From NCBI GenBank assembly GCA_022414725.1, contig JAJSRW010000628.1:22315-86314 (forward strand): 64,000 nt of DNA. The letters are read 5' to 3'. The notes below the pieces were generated by a model, which saw only the letters and a program-made list of their open reading frames with translations, was not told the DNA's origin and did no database searches. Source of the stretch: Microglena sp. YARC. Taxonomy: Eukaryota > Chlorophyta > Chlorophyceae > Chlamydomonadales > Chlamydomonadaceae. Shown piece by piece: positions 41,190-52,109 of the stretch (position 1 is the stretch's first letter; the number at the start of each line of letters is the position of its first letter). A program made the position numbers and the translations under genes.

Positions 41190-41690
41190 AGATCGTCTGT
41201 TGGTGGAGATGGAGTCAGGAAGCCATCAGGTAGAGTATATGAATCAAAGGAATACATATGCATATTTATTCATTTATTTATTAGTTTTTTTATTGGATGT
41301 TTTTAGTTGAGAATGGACCATCATGTTCTTCTAAGAAAGGGTCATCTGTCGGTGGAAATGGAGTCAGGAAGCCATCAGGTGGAGTATATAATTAAAGTAA
41401 ATACATATGTTTATTTGTTGATTTATTTATGTGTTAATCAGGTAGAGTCTTTTGATCGGAAGGCCTTGATTGTTTTTAGTTGAGAATGGATCACAGTTTC
41501 TTCAAACCAAAGTCATCTGTTGGCGGAGATGGAGTCAGGAAGCCATCAGGTAAAGAATTATTTTTATTTTTTACAAGGGAGAAACCAGGAAAGGGTGCAT
41601 CTGATATAACCTAGCCCTATGTAACCAAGGAAGAAGGCCAAAGAAAAGGTCATTTTTCGGAGGAGATGGAGTCAGGAAGCCATCAGGTAG
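41190..41690 (+). repeat. Four copies of exon A 3' end plus splice donor
   Basis: GGAGTCAGGAAGCCATCAG| followed by GTAGAG, GTGGAG, GTAAAG or GTAGAG ends at 41229, 41378, 41549 and 41686. The copies extend 40-70 nt upstream into exon A sequence. AT-rich (TTTATTTA) spacers and family B pieces separate them. Confidence 0.88.
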
Positions 41691-41759
41691 AGCACATAAA
41701 TAAAATGCAAAATGTGCATTTATTTATGTATTTATTTATTTATTTAGGTAGATTCTTTT

Positions 41760-42460
41760 GATTGGAAGGTATTTCTTAGTTGTGACAGGAGGCTGCGAAA
41801 GACCATAAAAAGTCGGGGTCGGTGTGCGGGTATCAGGAAGTGGTAGCAGTTAGATTAGGGTGTAAGTTGTCGATTCCAAAATCTGGTGAAATTCTGGGGT
41901 CCGTTTTCTGGGTCCCCCCCCCCCTCAGAACCTTTTCAACTTTTCCTTGAATTATTTTTTACTTAAACTTTTCCTTCTTACAGTATTTTTTAACTTTTTA
42001 CTGAGAGTCGTTTCACTTCGGAAATCGACAGATTGAAGCGTTAAGGTGAGGCGAGTCCATTGGCACTGTGGTGGTCGTCATGCACTATTTCGGGGGGGGG
42101 GGGGGGGGGGGGACATGTGGGATGAGGCTGGGAGAGGGGTACTGCTCGAGGGGTTGCACAGCGACTCTCAGAAGGCAAGGTTGTCGACTGGCCATCCAAA
42201 GTTGCCATCTCTATCTAAGATATGCAATATGCGCAGTGAACTATCATGTCATGATCTTGATTGATTTTCAGCACTCAAATGAGACCACCCAACTTTGCTG
42301 GATGGCTATGGGAAGCTGAGATGTTATGTTTTCTGATGTGGTTTACTGATGGAATGTCAATGAGTAGATCATTTGCTGCAAGATGAGCTAACTTAAATAT
42401 TTCAACTGATATAAACTTCAATATTTCAACTTTTCCGAGCCCATTAGGGAGTTTTTTTTA
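41760..42460. other. Sequence without a supported gene
   Basis: It contains a poly-G run at 42092-42112 and short frames only. No domain was recognised. It would be intronic to the unidentified gene. Confidence 0.45.
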
Positions 42461-42461
42461 A

Positions 42462-42670
42462 CCCTCCCGGTTGTGAAAGGAATTTCACCCCAGGAGGCGG
42501 GTTTCCTTAGGTCATGATTTTGATTGGAAGGTCTTGATTTTGATTGGGAGGTCTTGCTCTCGATTGGAAGGTCTTGATTTGTATTTGAAGGTCTTGATTT
42601 TGATTGGAACGTCTTGATTTTGATTGGAAGGCCTGATTTTGACTGGGTGGTCTTGATTTTGATTGGAGGA
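42462..42670. repeat. Family A 3' fragment and 21-bp minisatellite
   Basis: GTGAAAGGAATTTCACCCCA (42473-42492) is a family A 3' fragment. After it come eight copies of TTGATTTTGATTGGAAGGTC (42515-42665). Confidence 0.8.
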
Positions 42671-43278
42671 CCTTCAGAAGTTGCAATTTGTATCAATGAT
42701 TGTATGAGGAGATTGGATGAAGCATTGTTTGATTTGAATTGATTCTCTTACTGCATAAGAAGGCCAACAACAACCTAGGAGGCCAGGAGACCAAGTTAAA
42801 GTATTTTGATGCTACAGTTTGAGGCAGAGCCGTTCCTGTCTTCTTCTGCCTTTTTTCCTTGGTCACAAAGGGCTAGGTTTTATCAGATGCGCCATTTCCT
42901 GGTTCCCCCCTTGTAAAAAAAAGGCCTTGGTTGGCAGGTAGGGGTAATATCCATGGTAGTAGTTCGGCTTTGGAGTGAGCTGCCACAGAGCTGTCAAGGT
43001 TGTCTGGCGCTTGGCTTTGACCATTCTTTGTCTAATCAACTTAGATTGTCACCCTTTGAACGCTGTGAGTAACTTGTTAACTCCACCCCACTCAATTCAA
43101 AACACAACAATCTGTTTTTGTGTTAAGGCTCATGCTTTTGTAGGTTGTAGTAGTTGTGCTCAGTGCATTCGTAGGAATGTACCGAAACAAGGTTCTTTCT
43201 CAAGTCAATTCATCCGAGACATTTACACCCCTAATTAAACAAAATCTCATCCTTCCATTGCCTCGTTATGTTTGACAG

Positions 43279-43367
43279 GCTACTTGATGATGAAGTCTAG
43301 ACAATCTGCTGGTGTCAGACCAGGTTCGTCACTTGGACAAGCTCCCGAGCCTTCTCCTGAAGCGTAG
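43279..43367 (+). CDS. Unidentified gene, terminal exon
   Basis: After TTTGACAG the sequence completes the split Gly codon of exon A. It then reads YLMMKSRQSAGVRPGSSLGQ and APEPSPEA before TAG. The phase fits exon A. The C-terminus is low-complexity and of unknown function. Confidence 0.5.
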
Positions 43368-43469
43368 GAGTTTGGCTTCTATCGACTACTTTTAGATGTC
43401 TGCTCCTGTTATATGTGGGATATGGTCCAGTATGTGGCCAATAGCCTGCATGAAATGGTTTCCGCGCGA

Positions 43470-43561
43470 CTGCTTCTTGGTGTGTTTGTGGTGGTGTGTG
43501 TGTGAGTGTGTGGTGGTGGTGGTGGTCAGGGGAGGGGGGGGGGGGGGGGGGGGGGGGGGAA
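43470..43561. repeat. GTGGTG microsatellite and poly-G
   Basis: (GTG)n followed by an approximately 28-nt G run (43534-43559). Confidence 0.85.
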
Positions 43562-43614
43562 CCAATGAGTTGTAAGATTGATTATCATACAATATGTTCA
43601 GAAGTGTCGAGTGT

Positions 43615-44175
43615 GGCGAGTATTTTTTTAGTTGTGAACGGTATTTCACCCCAGTAGGTGGGACTCCCAACACAAACCAGCGGCACAGAGGATTTAGTTC
43701 GAATGGCGTCGCCACTCCTACAAAAGAGAGTACTAGGCGCACTTGCGGGTCTGACCTGATCAACACAAAGATTCACTGGACAGTGAAGGGCCAGTGGGGC
43801 AGGTGTGATGACTAGGCAGCATCTGTCGTGGTCCTACCGGTGCCTACTGCTCTACTTATGTAGGAGTGACTCCGGTAATGACATCAACGAAGTCCTTGAG
43901 TCTAGGGATAGCGAACGGAGGAGGAGATCCCTCTAAGACGAAATTCCTGTTTTCAAAACAAACAGAAAAGTGCAGAGTTAAATGAATGGCACTTGAAGTT
44001 AGGTTCTCCTTCGTATGCTGCTTTGTTGGGAACTAGTCTAAGTGTATATTTCATTAGCCCCTTGAATTTGATTTGTTACTTGTGAAAGGAATTCCACCCC
44101 CAGGAGGTGGGTCTCAGGACACTTACCAGCGACACTGAGGATTCAGTTTGAATGGCGTTGCCACTCCTACTAAAG
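43615..44175 (-). mobile_element. Two family A copies
   Basis: Copies at 43622-43735 and 44080-44175 share AGTTGTGAANGGTATTTCAC ... GCGTCGCCACTCCTAC. The second has a duplicated C (ACCCCCAGG). Confidence 0.65.
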
Positions 44176-44690
44176 GGTTAAGAGAGAAGTGTGAAGTCGG
44201 CTTGGTCAATACAAAAATATAGCTATCAAAAAATCGGATGGAGGGCGCCCTGAGCTCCCCCACCGGACAGCCAATTTCGGACTTGATGAGGGAGAGGCCC
44301 TTTGCCGCTCTGCGATAAATCATAGATGTAAATGTATCATTCAATTTGAACGTTTTATTACCGCCCTCAACTACCGTAATCAGAGACCCCACATTTACAC
44401 CCGGCACTCTGGCGGAGGAGGAACAATTCAACCTAAGGGCTCGAACCGGCGTTGTGCATGACCTGCGGCACACGCCCCCTGCCGATGCCGCATGAAAGGT
44501 TCGAGACGCAGAAGACCCAGACCTAGAGCCAGGCCGAGACCCAGACCCACGAACCCAAGACCGTGCAAAGGTGACCGCCCCGATAGGGGCGGTCACCTCT
44601 ACTTAGCTGGAGCTGGCTGAAGGGATGATTGGAGAGGAGTTGCGTACGGTTACCAACCACCGGTGTTTTTGAATTCGGCGGGAGGTGTAA
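44176..44690. other. Region with a 157-codon minus frame and a perfect 12-bp hairpin
   Basis: GGTGACCGCCCC-GATA-GGGGCGGTCACC is a perfect inverted repeat (44570-44597). A minus-strand frame (44596-44123) runs into the family A copy and is probably not a gene. A GGTTCGAGCCC B-box-like motif (complement at about 44437) hints at a SINE. Confidence 0.4.
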
Positions 44691-44694
44691 CCCT

Positions 44695-44830
44695 TTTTTT
44701 TTTTTTTGTAGTTGTGAAAGGATTTTCACCCCAGGAGGTGGGTCTCCCGACACAAACCAGCGACATGGAGGATTCAGTTCGAATGGTGGTGCCACTCCTA
44801 CGATATGCAAAGTAGGCGCACGTGGGTTGG
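44695..44830 (-). mobile_element. Family A copy with poly-A tail
   Basis: The poly-T at 44693-44707 is the tail. The consensus follows to CCACTCCTAC and extends to a 5' CGCCTACTTTGC (minus strand). Beside it lies an 11-bp inverted repeat CGTGGGTTGGT / ACCAACCCACG (44821-44849). Confidence 0.7.
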
Positions 44831-45429
44831 TGAGAGATACCAACCCACGACCAACCGAACATTCACCACTACCCCTGTTGACCACGGCAGGCAAGCTCCT
44901 TGCCATGGTCGTTTAGGCGGAATCAAGGAGACATAACTAGAGAACCACCCGAGGGCAGAAATCCGACAGTACTTCCCTATAAGGTTTGCTTAGGGCCAGG
45001 ACGCCAAAATACTGAGGAATCGGATTTTTGTAAAAAAAAAAAAAAAAAAATCGAACCTCACCACCCCCTTCCTACTCTTGCAAGTAGGGTCGATATAGCA
45101 AGGGTACTGTAGATCACAAGGGATGTAGAACACACCACATTTGTAACTCTGCGCCCCAATGTTGTTTTGCACTAGGATTGGCTGAGTTCCCAAATTTGGG
45201 GCAAGTTACATGCATAGGCAAAAATATGTAACTGAATACTCTGGGATACTGGTATTTTTCCGTATGATACCAATTGCACTTGTGAAGACACAAGATGGAC
45301 CTGGGCAGAAGGTTGCGAAAAGCCTAAGAAAGTCCGACAAGGTTCCTCGTAAAGTTTTTCTGTTTCAGTGACTGATCGAGGTTGCACTGTTTTTCTTCCG
45401 TCTTTGGTCTTCTTCTTTATAGTCATAGC

Positions 45430-46000
45430 CCCCTTTTTGACGAGGAGGGAACTAGTAAAGGCACATCTGATAAAACCTAGCCCTCTGTGGCCAAGGAGAA
45501 AAGACAGTAGAAGACAAGAACGGCTAAGGGACAGCTAAGGGACAGACACCACCTGGGCGACTAAAGGAACAAAGGAGGACGGGAACAAGAGACAAACAAA
45601 TCAGAAGGGCAAAGAGGAAGCCCAAACATTTAGCCCAAGAGAAGGAGCTATGAATACTAAGAAGAAGACTTAAAACGGGGGATGAGGTGGTGGTGGTGGT
45701 GGTGGTGGGGGGGGGGGGGGGGGGGGCAGTGCAACCTAGACCAGTAACCGGGGCAGAAAACTGAACGAGGAGATGCAAATTAAGGGGAGCTAAGGAGGAA
45801 AAGTAAGAGGGAAAAGAGAGGGGGGAAACTTAAGGAGCATACCAAGGGGAAAACTGAACGAGGGGAAGCTAACTATGGGAGAAACTGGGAAAACTGTCCA
45901 AAAGCAGGGATGCAGCCAATTAAAGAAGAAAGACAGCTTGAAGCAAAGCGAAATCCTAAAAGTTCAGTATCCCCCCTTAGTTGCCCGCCTAGTTTTCCTT
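45430..46000 (-). mobile_element. Family B retroelement 3' region, copy a
   Basis: It has the same order as 46190-46720: GGAACCAGGAAAGG-like 3' end, GACACCACCTGGGCGAC, AAGCCCAAGAGAAGG, CAGTAACCGG, then purine-rich AACTAAGG repeats. No coding motif. A (GGT)n/poly-G tract interrupts it at 45690-45726. Confidence 0.6.
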
Positions 46001-46190
46001 CAAGTCCCCCTTAGTTTGCATCTCTTTCAGTTTTCTGTTCTAGTGGCTGATACAGGTTACACTGTGTTTTCCCCCCCCCCGTCTTAGGTCTTCTTCTTAG
46101 TTGTCATGAGCTTCTCTTGGGCTAAATGTTTGGGCTTCCTCCTTGCCCCTCAGGTTTGTTTGTCATCTGTTCCCGTCCTCCTATGTCCCT
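46001..46190 (+). mobile_element. Inverted fragment of the family B 3' region
   Basis: CTTAGTTTGCATCTCTTTCA ... GTTCCCGTCCTCCTATGTCC is the reverse complement of parts of the two flanking copies. The three pieces could fold into a large hairpin. Confidence 0.6.
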
Positions 46191-46720
46191 TTTTTTTTTT
46201 ACAACGGGGGGAACCAGGAAAAGGCGCAACTGATAAAACCTAGCCCTTTGTGACTAAGGAGAAAGGACCAAAGAAAAAGACAAGAACGGCGAAGGGACGG
46301 ACACCACCTGGGCGACTTGAGGGACAAAGGAGGACAGGAACAGAAGACAAACAAACCAGAGAGAGGCAAAGAAGAAGCCCAAAACAGGAAGCCCAAGAGA
46401 AGGGGCTAGGACTACTAAGAAAAAAGACCTATGAAGGGTGAGGGGGGGGGGGGGTAAACATTGCAACCTCTAACAGTCACCGGATCAGAAGACTGAAAGA
46501 GGATATGCAAACTAAGGAGGACTAAAAGGAAAACTATGCGAGAAACTAAGAGAAAAAAGGGGGGGTGGGGGGGAACTAAGGAGGCAACTAAGGGTGGAAA
46601 CTGAACTAGGGGAAGCAAACTAAGGGAGAAACTGCGAAAAAAAGCCAAAAGCAGGGAGGCAACCAGAAAAGAAGAAAGACAACTGGAAGCAAAGCGTTAA
46701 CCTAGAAGACTGGTTTGGGC
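46190..46720 (-). mobile_element. Family B retroelement 3' region, copy b
   Basis: On the minus strand it ends TTCCTGGTTCCCCCCGTTGT followed by poly-A (46190-46199). It is about 550 bp of purine-rich 3' UTR with poly-G (46441-46454). Upstream lies the open frame at 46720-47268. Confidence 0.65.
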
Positions 46721-47268
46721 TAATAAACAACAGGAATGAAGACAGAGACAGTATCAATATCTAGATCAAGTGACGAAGATAAAGATGCAGCGCTGGGAGA
46801 AGTTGGGTATCGCACTGACTCCACAGCAGGGGACGTGGGCAATACAGGCAGGGCACTGGTAGTGCTCCTTCGGTTCCGGGGAGGTGCAACCAACCCCGGC
46901 ATCTCAGGTGCCTGTCCAGAGACCCTGCTGCTAGTCCTAGGTGCTATCTCAGGGGCAGGGGATTCAGGAACCTCTACCTCAGGAGCAGCAAACAATCTCT
47001 GACGAGATGATACAGGCTTGGTAGGTGCAGTCAAAACTGCCCTATTCCAAACCGGTGAGTCTGGCAGCTCAGGGACACGGCCTCCTGGCTGTCCAGCTCC
47101 TAAAGGGGTCATTTCCCCTACACCACTTGCCCCTCCCCAACCAGGGGCGACTGTGCTTGTGGGCGATAGAGCCTCAGACTCTCCGGCAGTGTCCTCAGCT
47201 ACCCCAAACCGACCTAAAGAATGACTATCAGGTTCGTGAGAGGTAGCAATAGGAGGCACATCATGCAC
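46720..47268 (-). CDS. Ser/Pro-rich hypothetical ORF, probably part of the family B retroelement
   Basis: A 182-codon open frame with ordinary codon variety (SGVGEMTPLGAGQPGGRVPE). It is rich in Ser, Pro and Ala, with no cysteine knuckle or enzyme motif. Its stop is immediately followed by the family B 3' region and poly-A, so an ORF1/gag-like tail of a non-LTR element is the best guess. A host protein is possible. Confidence 0.4.
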   Translation of the reverse strand: MHDVPPIATSHEPDSHSLGRFGVAEDTAGESEALSPTSTVAPGWGGASGVGEMTPLGAGQPGGRVPELPDSPVWNRAVLTAPTKPVSSRQRLFAAPEVEVPESPAPEIAPRTSSRVSGQAPEMPGLVAPPRNRRSTTSALPVLPTSPAVESVRYPTSPSAASLSSSLDLDIDTVSVFIPVVY

Positions 47269-47314
47269 GGCAGGGGTAGGCTCAGGGGCTCATATTGCGC
47301 CTTTTCCTGGTTCC

Positions 47315-47612
47315 TATCAGCTTGGATAACACTCCGGAGAGTGGACTTTGTGTGTGCAGCACGCCAATCTATAAATGCGGAGACGAAAATAAGTTACAAG
47401 AACAGGAGACCCATTAAGGGGCACCAGTGGAGGAAAGGGGGCGGTAGCCTGGAACCTGATCAGGGTACAGGCTAGACAGCGCGTGTCAGAAGAACCGATG
47501 ACGCAGTCAACAGGAAGCTGACATAGTACTGTCAGGACCGATAGTTATAAGGGAGTACACAAGGAGTCACCAAGACATAAAACAAGCGAGAGCACCGCTA
47601 TTCATGCTGATA
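47315..47612 (-). repeat. Left LTR of the LARD-like element
   Basis: TATCAGCTTGGATAACACTC ... CGCTATTCATGCTGATA. It differs from the right copy by a few substitutions and short indels. Confidence 0.85.
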
Positions 47613-50600
47613 CTCCACCTATGACGCAGGTGACATACAATACTAGTACTCCACCTATGGCCACTGGGGACATAGAACCATAAACTGGTAGCAAACAAAA
47701 ATTATTAAGGAACGGCGGAAAAAACAGGAAACCAGAAGAAAGCCTTGTCTAAAATAAAAGGATGAGAAAGGATGAACCAAAAACCACTGTTAGTACTCCG
47801 AAAATGTAGCAGCAAAAAACTTGGGTCATACCGAGCTGAGCTGAGACCAAAATGGAAATGTAACCATCCATGGTAAGCGCAAAAATACTATTCATCCAGA
47901 ATAGTAGGCACCAAACCAGAAAATCACAGGGAGGCCAAACAGAAATCAATCCTAATACCAAAGGAAGGGGAACAACGGTGACTGAAAGAACCGAGAACTT
48001 AACCTAAAGAGAAGACTGAAAAAATCGTATATCAAAGTTGGGGAACAACGGTATAGAAAACCCGATCCGGGAATAGGAACCTAACGCCAATCAATGATAA
48101 CCAAAGAGACGGATTGAAATATCGTGTGAGCGCAGCACACGAGAGAATCAAAGCCTAAAGGACGCAGACAAGAGGACACTAAAGACTACGATGGAAAAAA
48201 AAAAAAGTCGATGGAAAAATCCACTACCTTAAAAACTATTCTTAGCATAGAATTCATGACTAGGTTGGGATGAAAAAACCATGATGAACTGGTTTCTCAC
48301 TCAAAGATGGAAGTAAGAAGATTTATGAAAGTTAAATTATCATAAATCCCCAGCTACGGCACTAACGAAAAACATTCTAAGAGGTGGTATCGCACCGCAA
48401 AGAACTCATGCACTCAAGACACACCAAGCGCCTAACCACAAGCAAACCAAACCTGCAGTAACTGAAAAAATCCAAAGGATGCGAAGTTAAAATTTTCAAG
48501 AAACTTGTAACCAACAAAGGAAACACAGTTCAATGAACAATAGAAGGTAGATGTACAACCATAGTACATAAAACCTATTGTCCACCTGAAAAAATAGTAA
48601 ACGCATAAAAAGGACTTCAAAGAATTTACTGCAAAGGATGGACTGAAAGGCGCTTGAAATACACTCGGAAAACAAGAAAGAGGTGAGCGGCGGTACATCT
48701 GCAAGTACAACTGCAAGATTACCCAGCCCACCAATTCACAGTAAAATCCGAAGGGAAACAACTACTACACTCCACAAAAGTTCCAATCACATGAGGGGCT
48801 GGTGATCTAAAAAACAGTGTGGAGTAAAAAGAAATAGCTAATCTATGATGAGCTCCACCGAACGAACCATCTGCCTATGGAACTAAGAGTCAGAAACCAT
48901 CAAGACGCTATAACGGTGGTCTGAATTAAGTACCACCTTCCACCAAAACCAAGAAAGACAGCTGAAAGGAAGCAGCCTAAACAACGCGTCGTAACGCTCC
49001 ACCAATCTAGACTACCCTATAAGTCAGTCTAGGAGGTGCTGAGGAATAGGCACTCACACATAGGGCCATGTTAACTACGTATGAGAACCAGCAGCACCTA
49101 AAACAATGAATCCTGGGTTGACTGTAACACCCCAGCCATACGCAGTATCAAGCTAGACCAGTGTTCAAGATCATCACTTACCCATTCGGCAACGGCTACA
49201 TCATCACATGGGCTTGACCCGAGTAATCCACCAGGGACGACAGGAGGCGTCGGAATTATCGACACCGCGAGCCATCCGCAGGTGGTCGGAGGTTGGCGAC
49301 TATTAGTCAATGACCTGATCCAGGTACCACTATGATCGAAGGCTGTCTAAATCCTAAAGCTTCACCGCTAAAAACGTGGCACAGAGGAGGGCCTGGCGAC
49401 CCCCTGAGATTCGGCTAAGATTATAGTTGGATATCCAACTCCCACCCGCCCTAAAAACTTCACACACAATACAGCAAGATCAGGCCCTGGTCTAGAATGC
49501 AACAATGATACATCCCAGCCAGGCCAGCCAACAACAATTGGGTTGTTAAAGGGCGTAAGGAATTACCGGTAACACATAACATATCACCGTTTGATGACAG
49601 GAGGGATGCAAGCGGGCACGGGGACCACACTAATGGAAAACCCAGAAAGACAGTTTAGAACTGAACTGGAGATAGAGAGTACATCACTACTCACTACTAA
49701 CTGGCGCAACATTGGAAACCCAAATATAATAACCCTTACTCACCAGGGAATACCCAACCAGTCTACCAAATAATGCCTTTCTAACTAGCTTGTTGCGTGA
49801 CTGCCCAATACTAAGATTACATAGCAAGGGCAACCAAACAAACGCAACAACGACACATTAGGTGCAACCCCAAAGAAAAGCTCCGAAGGAGTCTTGTCTC
49901 CCTAGATGAACACGCGATTGCAAAGATAACACACTAGCACCATGCTGAGCAGTGTCATCATCAACAACTCATGCATGCCCCAACTAATCGAGATCAACCA
50001 TGCCTCTATACCACTTAACTAAAAATTCCTAAGCCCTATCAGAACTCAAACACTTGAACCCAAACGTACGTAGCTAAGGCATACACCTAAGGGGGAACCA
50101 GGGGCACGGGAAGACAAAGTAGTAACCTCTGTCGAACCACGGAACGCACCCAGGGGTCACAAGGAGCCTAAGAGAGAAAAATATCCACCAAGATATCATG
50201 CCAAAGATCCTCCACGGCCGGTGGACTAGGGCCAGGACGGCGTCCACTGCGGCCTGTAGCATGGCGAAGTCCGGCGCTGCGAGACCTGGGATCACAGAAG
50301 GTGGGGAAGCGTTAGGTCGAAGTCGAGATTAGAGGTATGGGAAAAAGGAGACGAGAATGGACAGTGCAGCAAGTCACACCTGGTGCAGAAAATCGCACCA
50401 ATGGCAGAAATCGCAAATCGCAAGGGCAGAATTCGAACATTTATAGCTAGGATGCGAAGAGCAGAGCCGAGGCATGTAAAGGCGTCCTAATATCCCGCCG
50501 TCGATGATCAGTCAATCCCAAGTCCCCCCCTCTATCGCTCGACTCACCCGGTTGGGGGGTAGAGGGAGCAGCACCCGTAGTGGTGCTGACCATACCCCCT

Positions 50601-51277
50601 GCCTCCTACCACCTCCAGAATCTCCAGGTCCCGACGCGTAGGTCGTCCTCCTCTGGCGAACCCTACGGCAGTGCCGGCGATCCGCCAGCTTGATCGAAAA
50701 AATTCTCCACAAGGTAGCACAGAGCCACTAGAGCGCAAGCTCATGCCAGAGCCGACCGTCGGCTGGCAGAGCAAAGGGGGCAAAGACGACGTAGACATCA
50801 GCAGGGAGCTTGGTCGGCTTGGCAACCTCCGGTATGCAGGCAGAGCCCCAAACACCGGAGATAAGATAGCGACGTCAAGGACGCGAGCAGACGAAGACGG
50901 GTATCTCCACCGATGTCCAGGCTAGTCGCCGACTTGAGTCTGCACGTCACAGTCATCTACGACAGACGGAGGAGGCGACAGACGGCAGGGGAGGAAAAAG
51001 AAGAGAAGATGGAGGAATGACCGGGGGGGTTACTTCCACGATGGCGGAAGGACTCTCATGACCGCTAGCAGAGGCAGCTGGTGCACAAACGTCTAGCCAA
51101 TCATCAAGAGAGCCGTTCCTTCCGTTGAAGGATTGTCGCAGCCATCGCTTGAGAATGATACTGCGCATCCCGCGCGTCCAGGAAAGACCATCCATGTCAT
51201 GGAGTTTCTCAAAATGCGGGAGGTCCTGCGGAAGTTGCATCGCAAAGCAGTGGTAGTAAATGAAGGGCCGTATAACC
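47613..51277. other. Interior of the LARD-like element
   Basis: About 3.7 kb of A-rich, non-repetitive sequence with no frame above 110 codons. The minus frames 51240-50953 (MQLPQDLPHFEKLHDMD ...) and 50855-50544 are the most protein-like but match nothing I know. Confidence 0.6.
50953..51240 (-). CDS. Hypothetical ORF inside the LARD-like element
   Basis: A 95-codon frame starts 37 nt inside the right LTR. It includes GMRSIILKRWLRQSFNGRNG and a Pro/Ser-rich tail. Its position suggests a residual gag-like leader if the element is read on the minus strand. No motif was recognised. Confidence 0.3.
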   Translation of the reverse strand: MQLPQDLPHFEKLHDMDGLSWTRGMRSIILKRWLRQSFNGRNGSLDDWLDVCAPAASASGHESPSAIVEVTPPVIPPSSLLFPPLPSVASSVCRR

Positions 51278-51573
51278 TATCAGCTTGGATAACACTCCGG
51301 AGAGTGGACTTTGTGTGTGCAGCACGCCAATCTCTAAATGCGGAGACGAGAATAAGTTACAAGCACAGGAGACCCATTAAGGGCACCAGTGGAGGAAAGG
51401 GGGCGTAGCCTGGAACCTGATCAGGGTACAGGCTAGACAGCGCGTGTCAGAAGAACCGATGACGCAGTCAACAGGAAGCTGACATAGTACTGTCAGGACC
51501 GATAGTTCTAAGGGAGTACACAAGGAGTCACCAAGACATAAAACAAGCGAGAGCACCGCTATTCATGCTGATA
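51278..51573 (-). repeat. Right LTR of the LARD-like element
   Basis: Same sequence as the left LTR, followed directly by the GTTCC duplication (51574-51578). Confidence 0.85.
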
Positions 51574-51600
51574 GTTCCCCCCCTTTGTAAAAAAAAAAAA

Positions 51601-52085
51601 AAAAAAAAGGGGCCACACTGGAAATTACCCCTAGCTAGCCCCAGTCTCGGACTAGGCTTGTTCAAAAGTATTAGTCATCTTTTAAAATTTGCCATATGTC
51701 AACCACCCTCCTAAACCACTTGGGTGACATTTATGGATATAACACAAATGATGGCTTGTATTATATATGTGTCATCATGTGTTGTGAAGCAATGACTAGG
51801 GAGCTGTAAACCAGTTCCTCCATTTCCCCCCTTTGGATTGTCAAATTAACACGGGTGTTGGGGCATGTCAGAAGTACCCTATATTACACAAGGCACACCA
51901 GCCCCAAATGTATTGTTGCCTCCATAGGTGTACTTGGGGGGTCAGACTGGTAAGCATGTTGTGCTACTCTGATGCTGGTGTGTGTCGTGGGCACACACAT
52001 TAACCTAAATGGGTATGGACCCCAGCATTTAGGCCCCTATATGAGCACTTGACCCATTGCATGGAGCTCCATCCTCAATAGTCAG
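51601..52085. other. Unassigned sequence
   Basis: Between the family B poly-A and the LINE. I see no gene or clear repeat. Confidence 0.4.
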
Positions 52086-52109
52086 TTCAAATTTGAATGG
52101 GTGCCACAT

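Larger units (their letters stand above)
47315..51573 (-). mobile_element. Non-autonomous LTR element (LARD-like) with atypical termini
   Basis: Direct repeats of 298 and 296 bp (47315-47612 and 51278-51573) are about 98% identical and flanked by the 5-bp duplication GTTCC. Each repeat starts TATCAGC and ends GCTGATA, instead of the usual TG...CA. The 3.67-kb interior has no RT, integrase or protease motif in any frame. The minus orientation is favoured by a purine tract AGGTGGAG next to the 47612 edge and an ORF just inside the other repeat, but it is not proven. Confidence 0.8.
47295..51600 (+). mobile_element. Family B 3' end split by an LTR element
   Basis: Left part TTGCGCCTTTTCCTGGTTCC (47295-47314); right part GTTCCCCCCCTTTGTAAAAA (51574-51593 and on into poly-A). 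Joined across one GTTCC they restore the family B consensus tail. This gives the pre-insertion site of the 47315-51573 element. Confidence 0.8.

Noticed and set aside
44123..44596. 157-codon minus-strand ORF as a gene
   Set aside because: Its C-terminal third is a family A repeat and its start lies in a hairpin; no motif was recognised.
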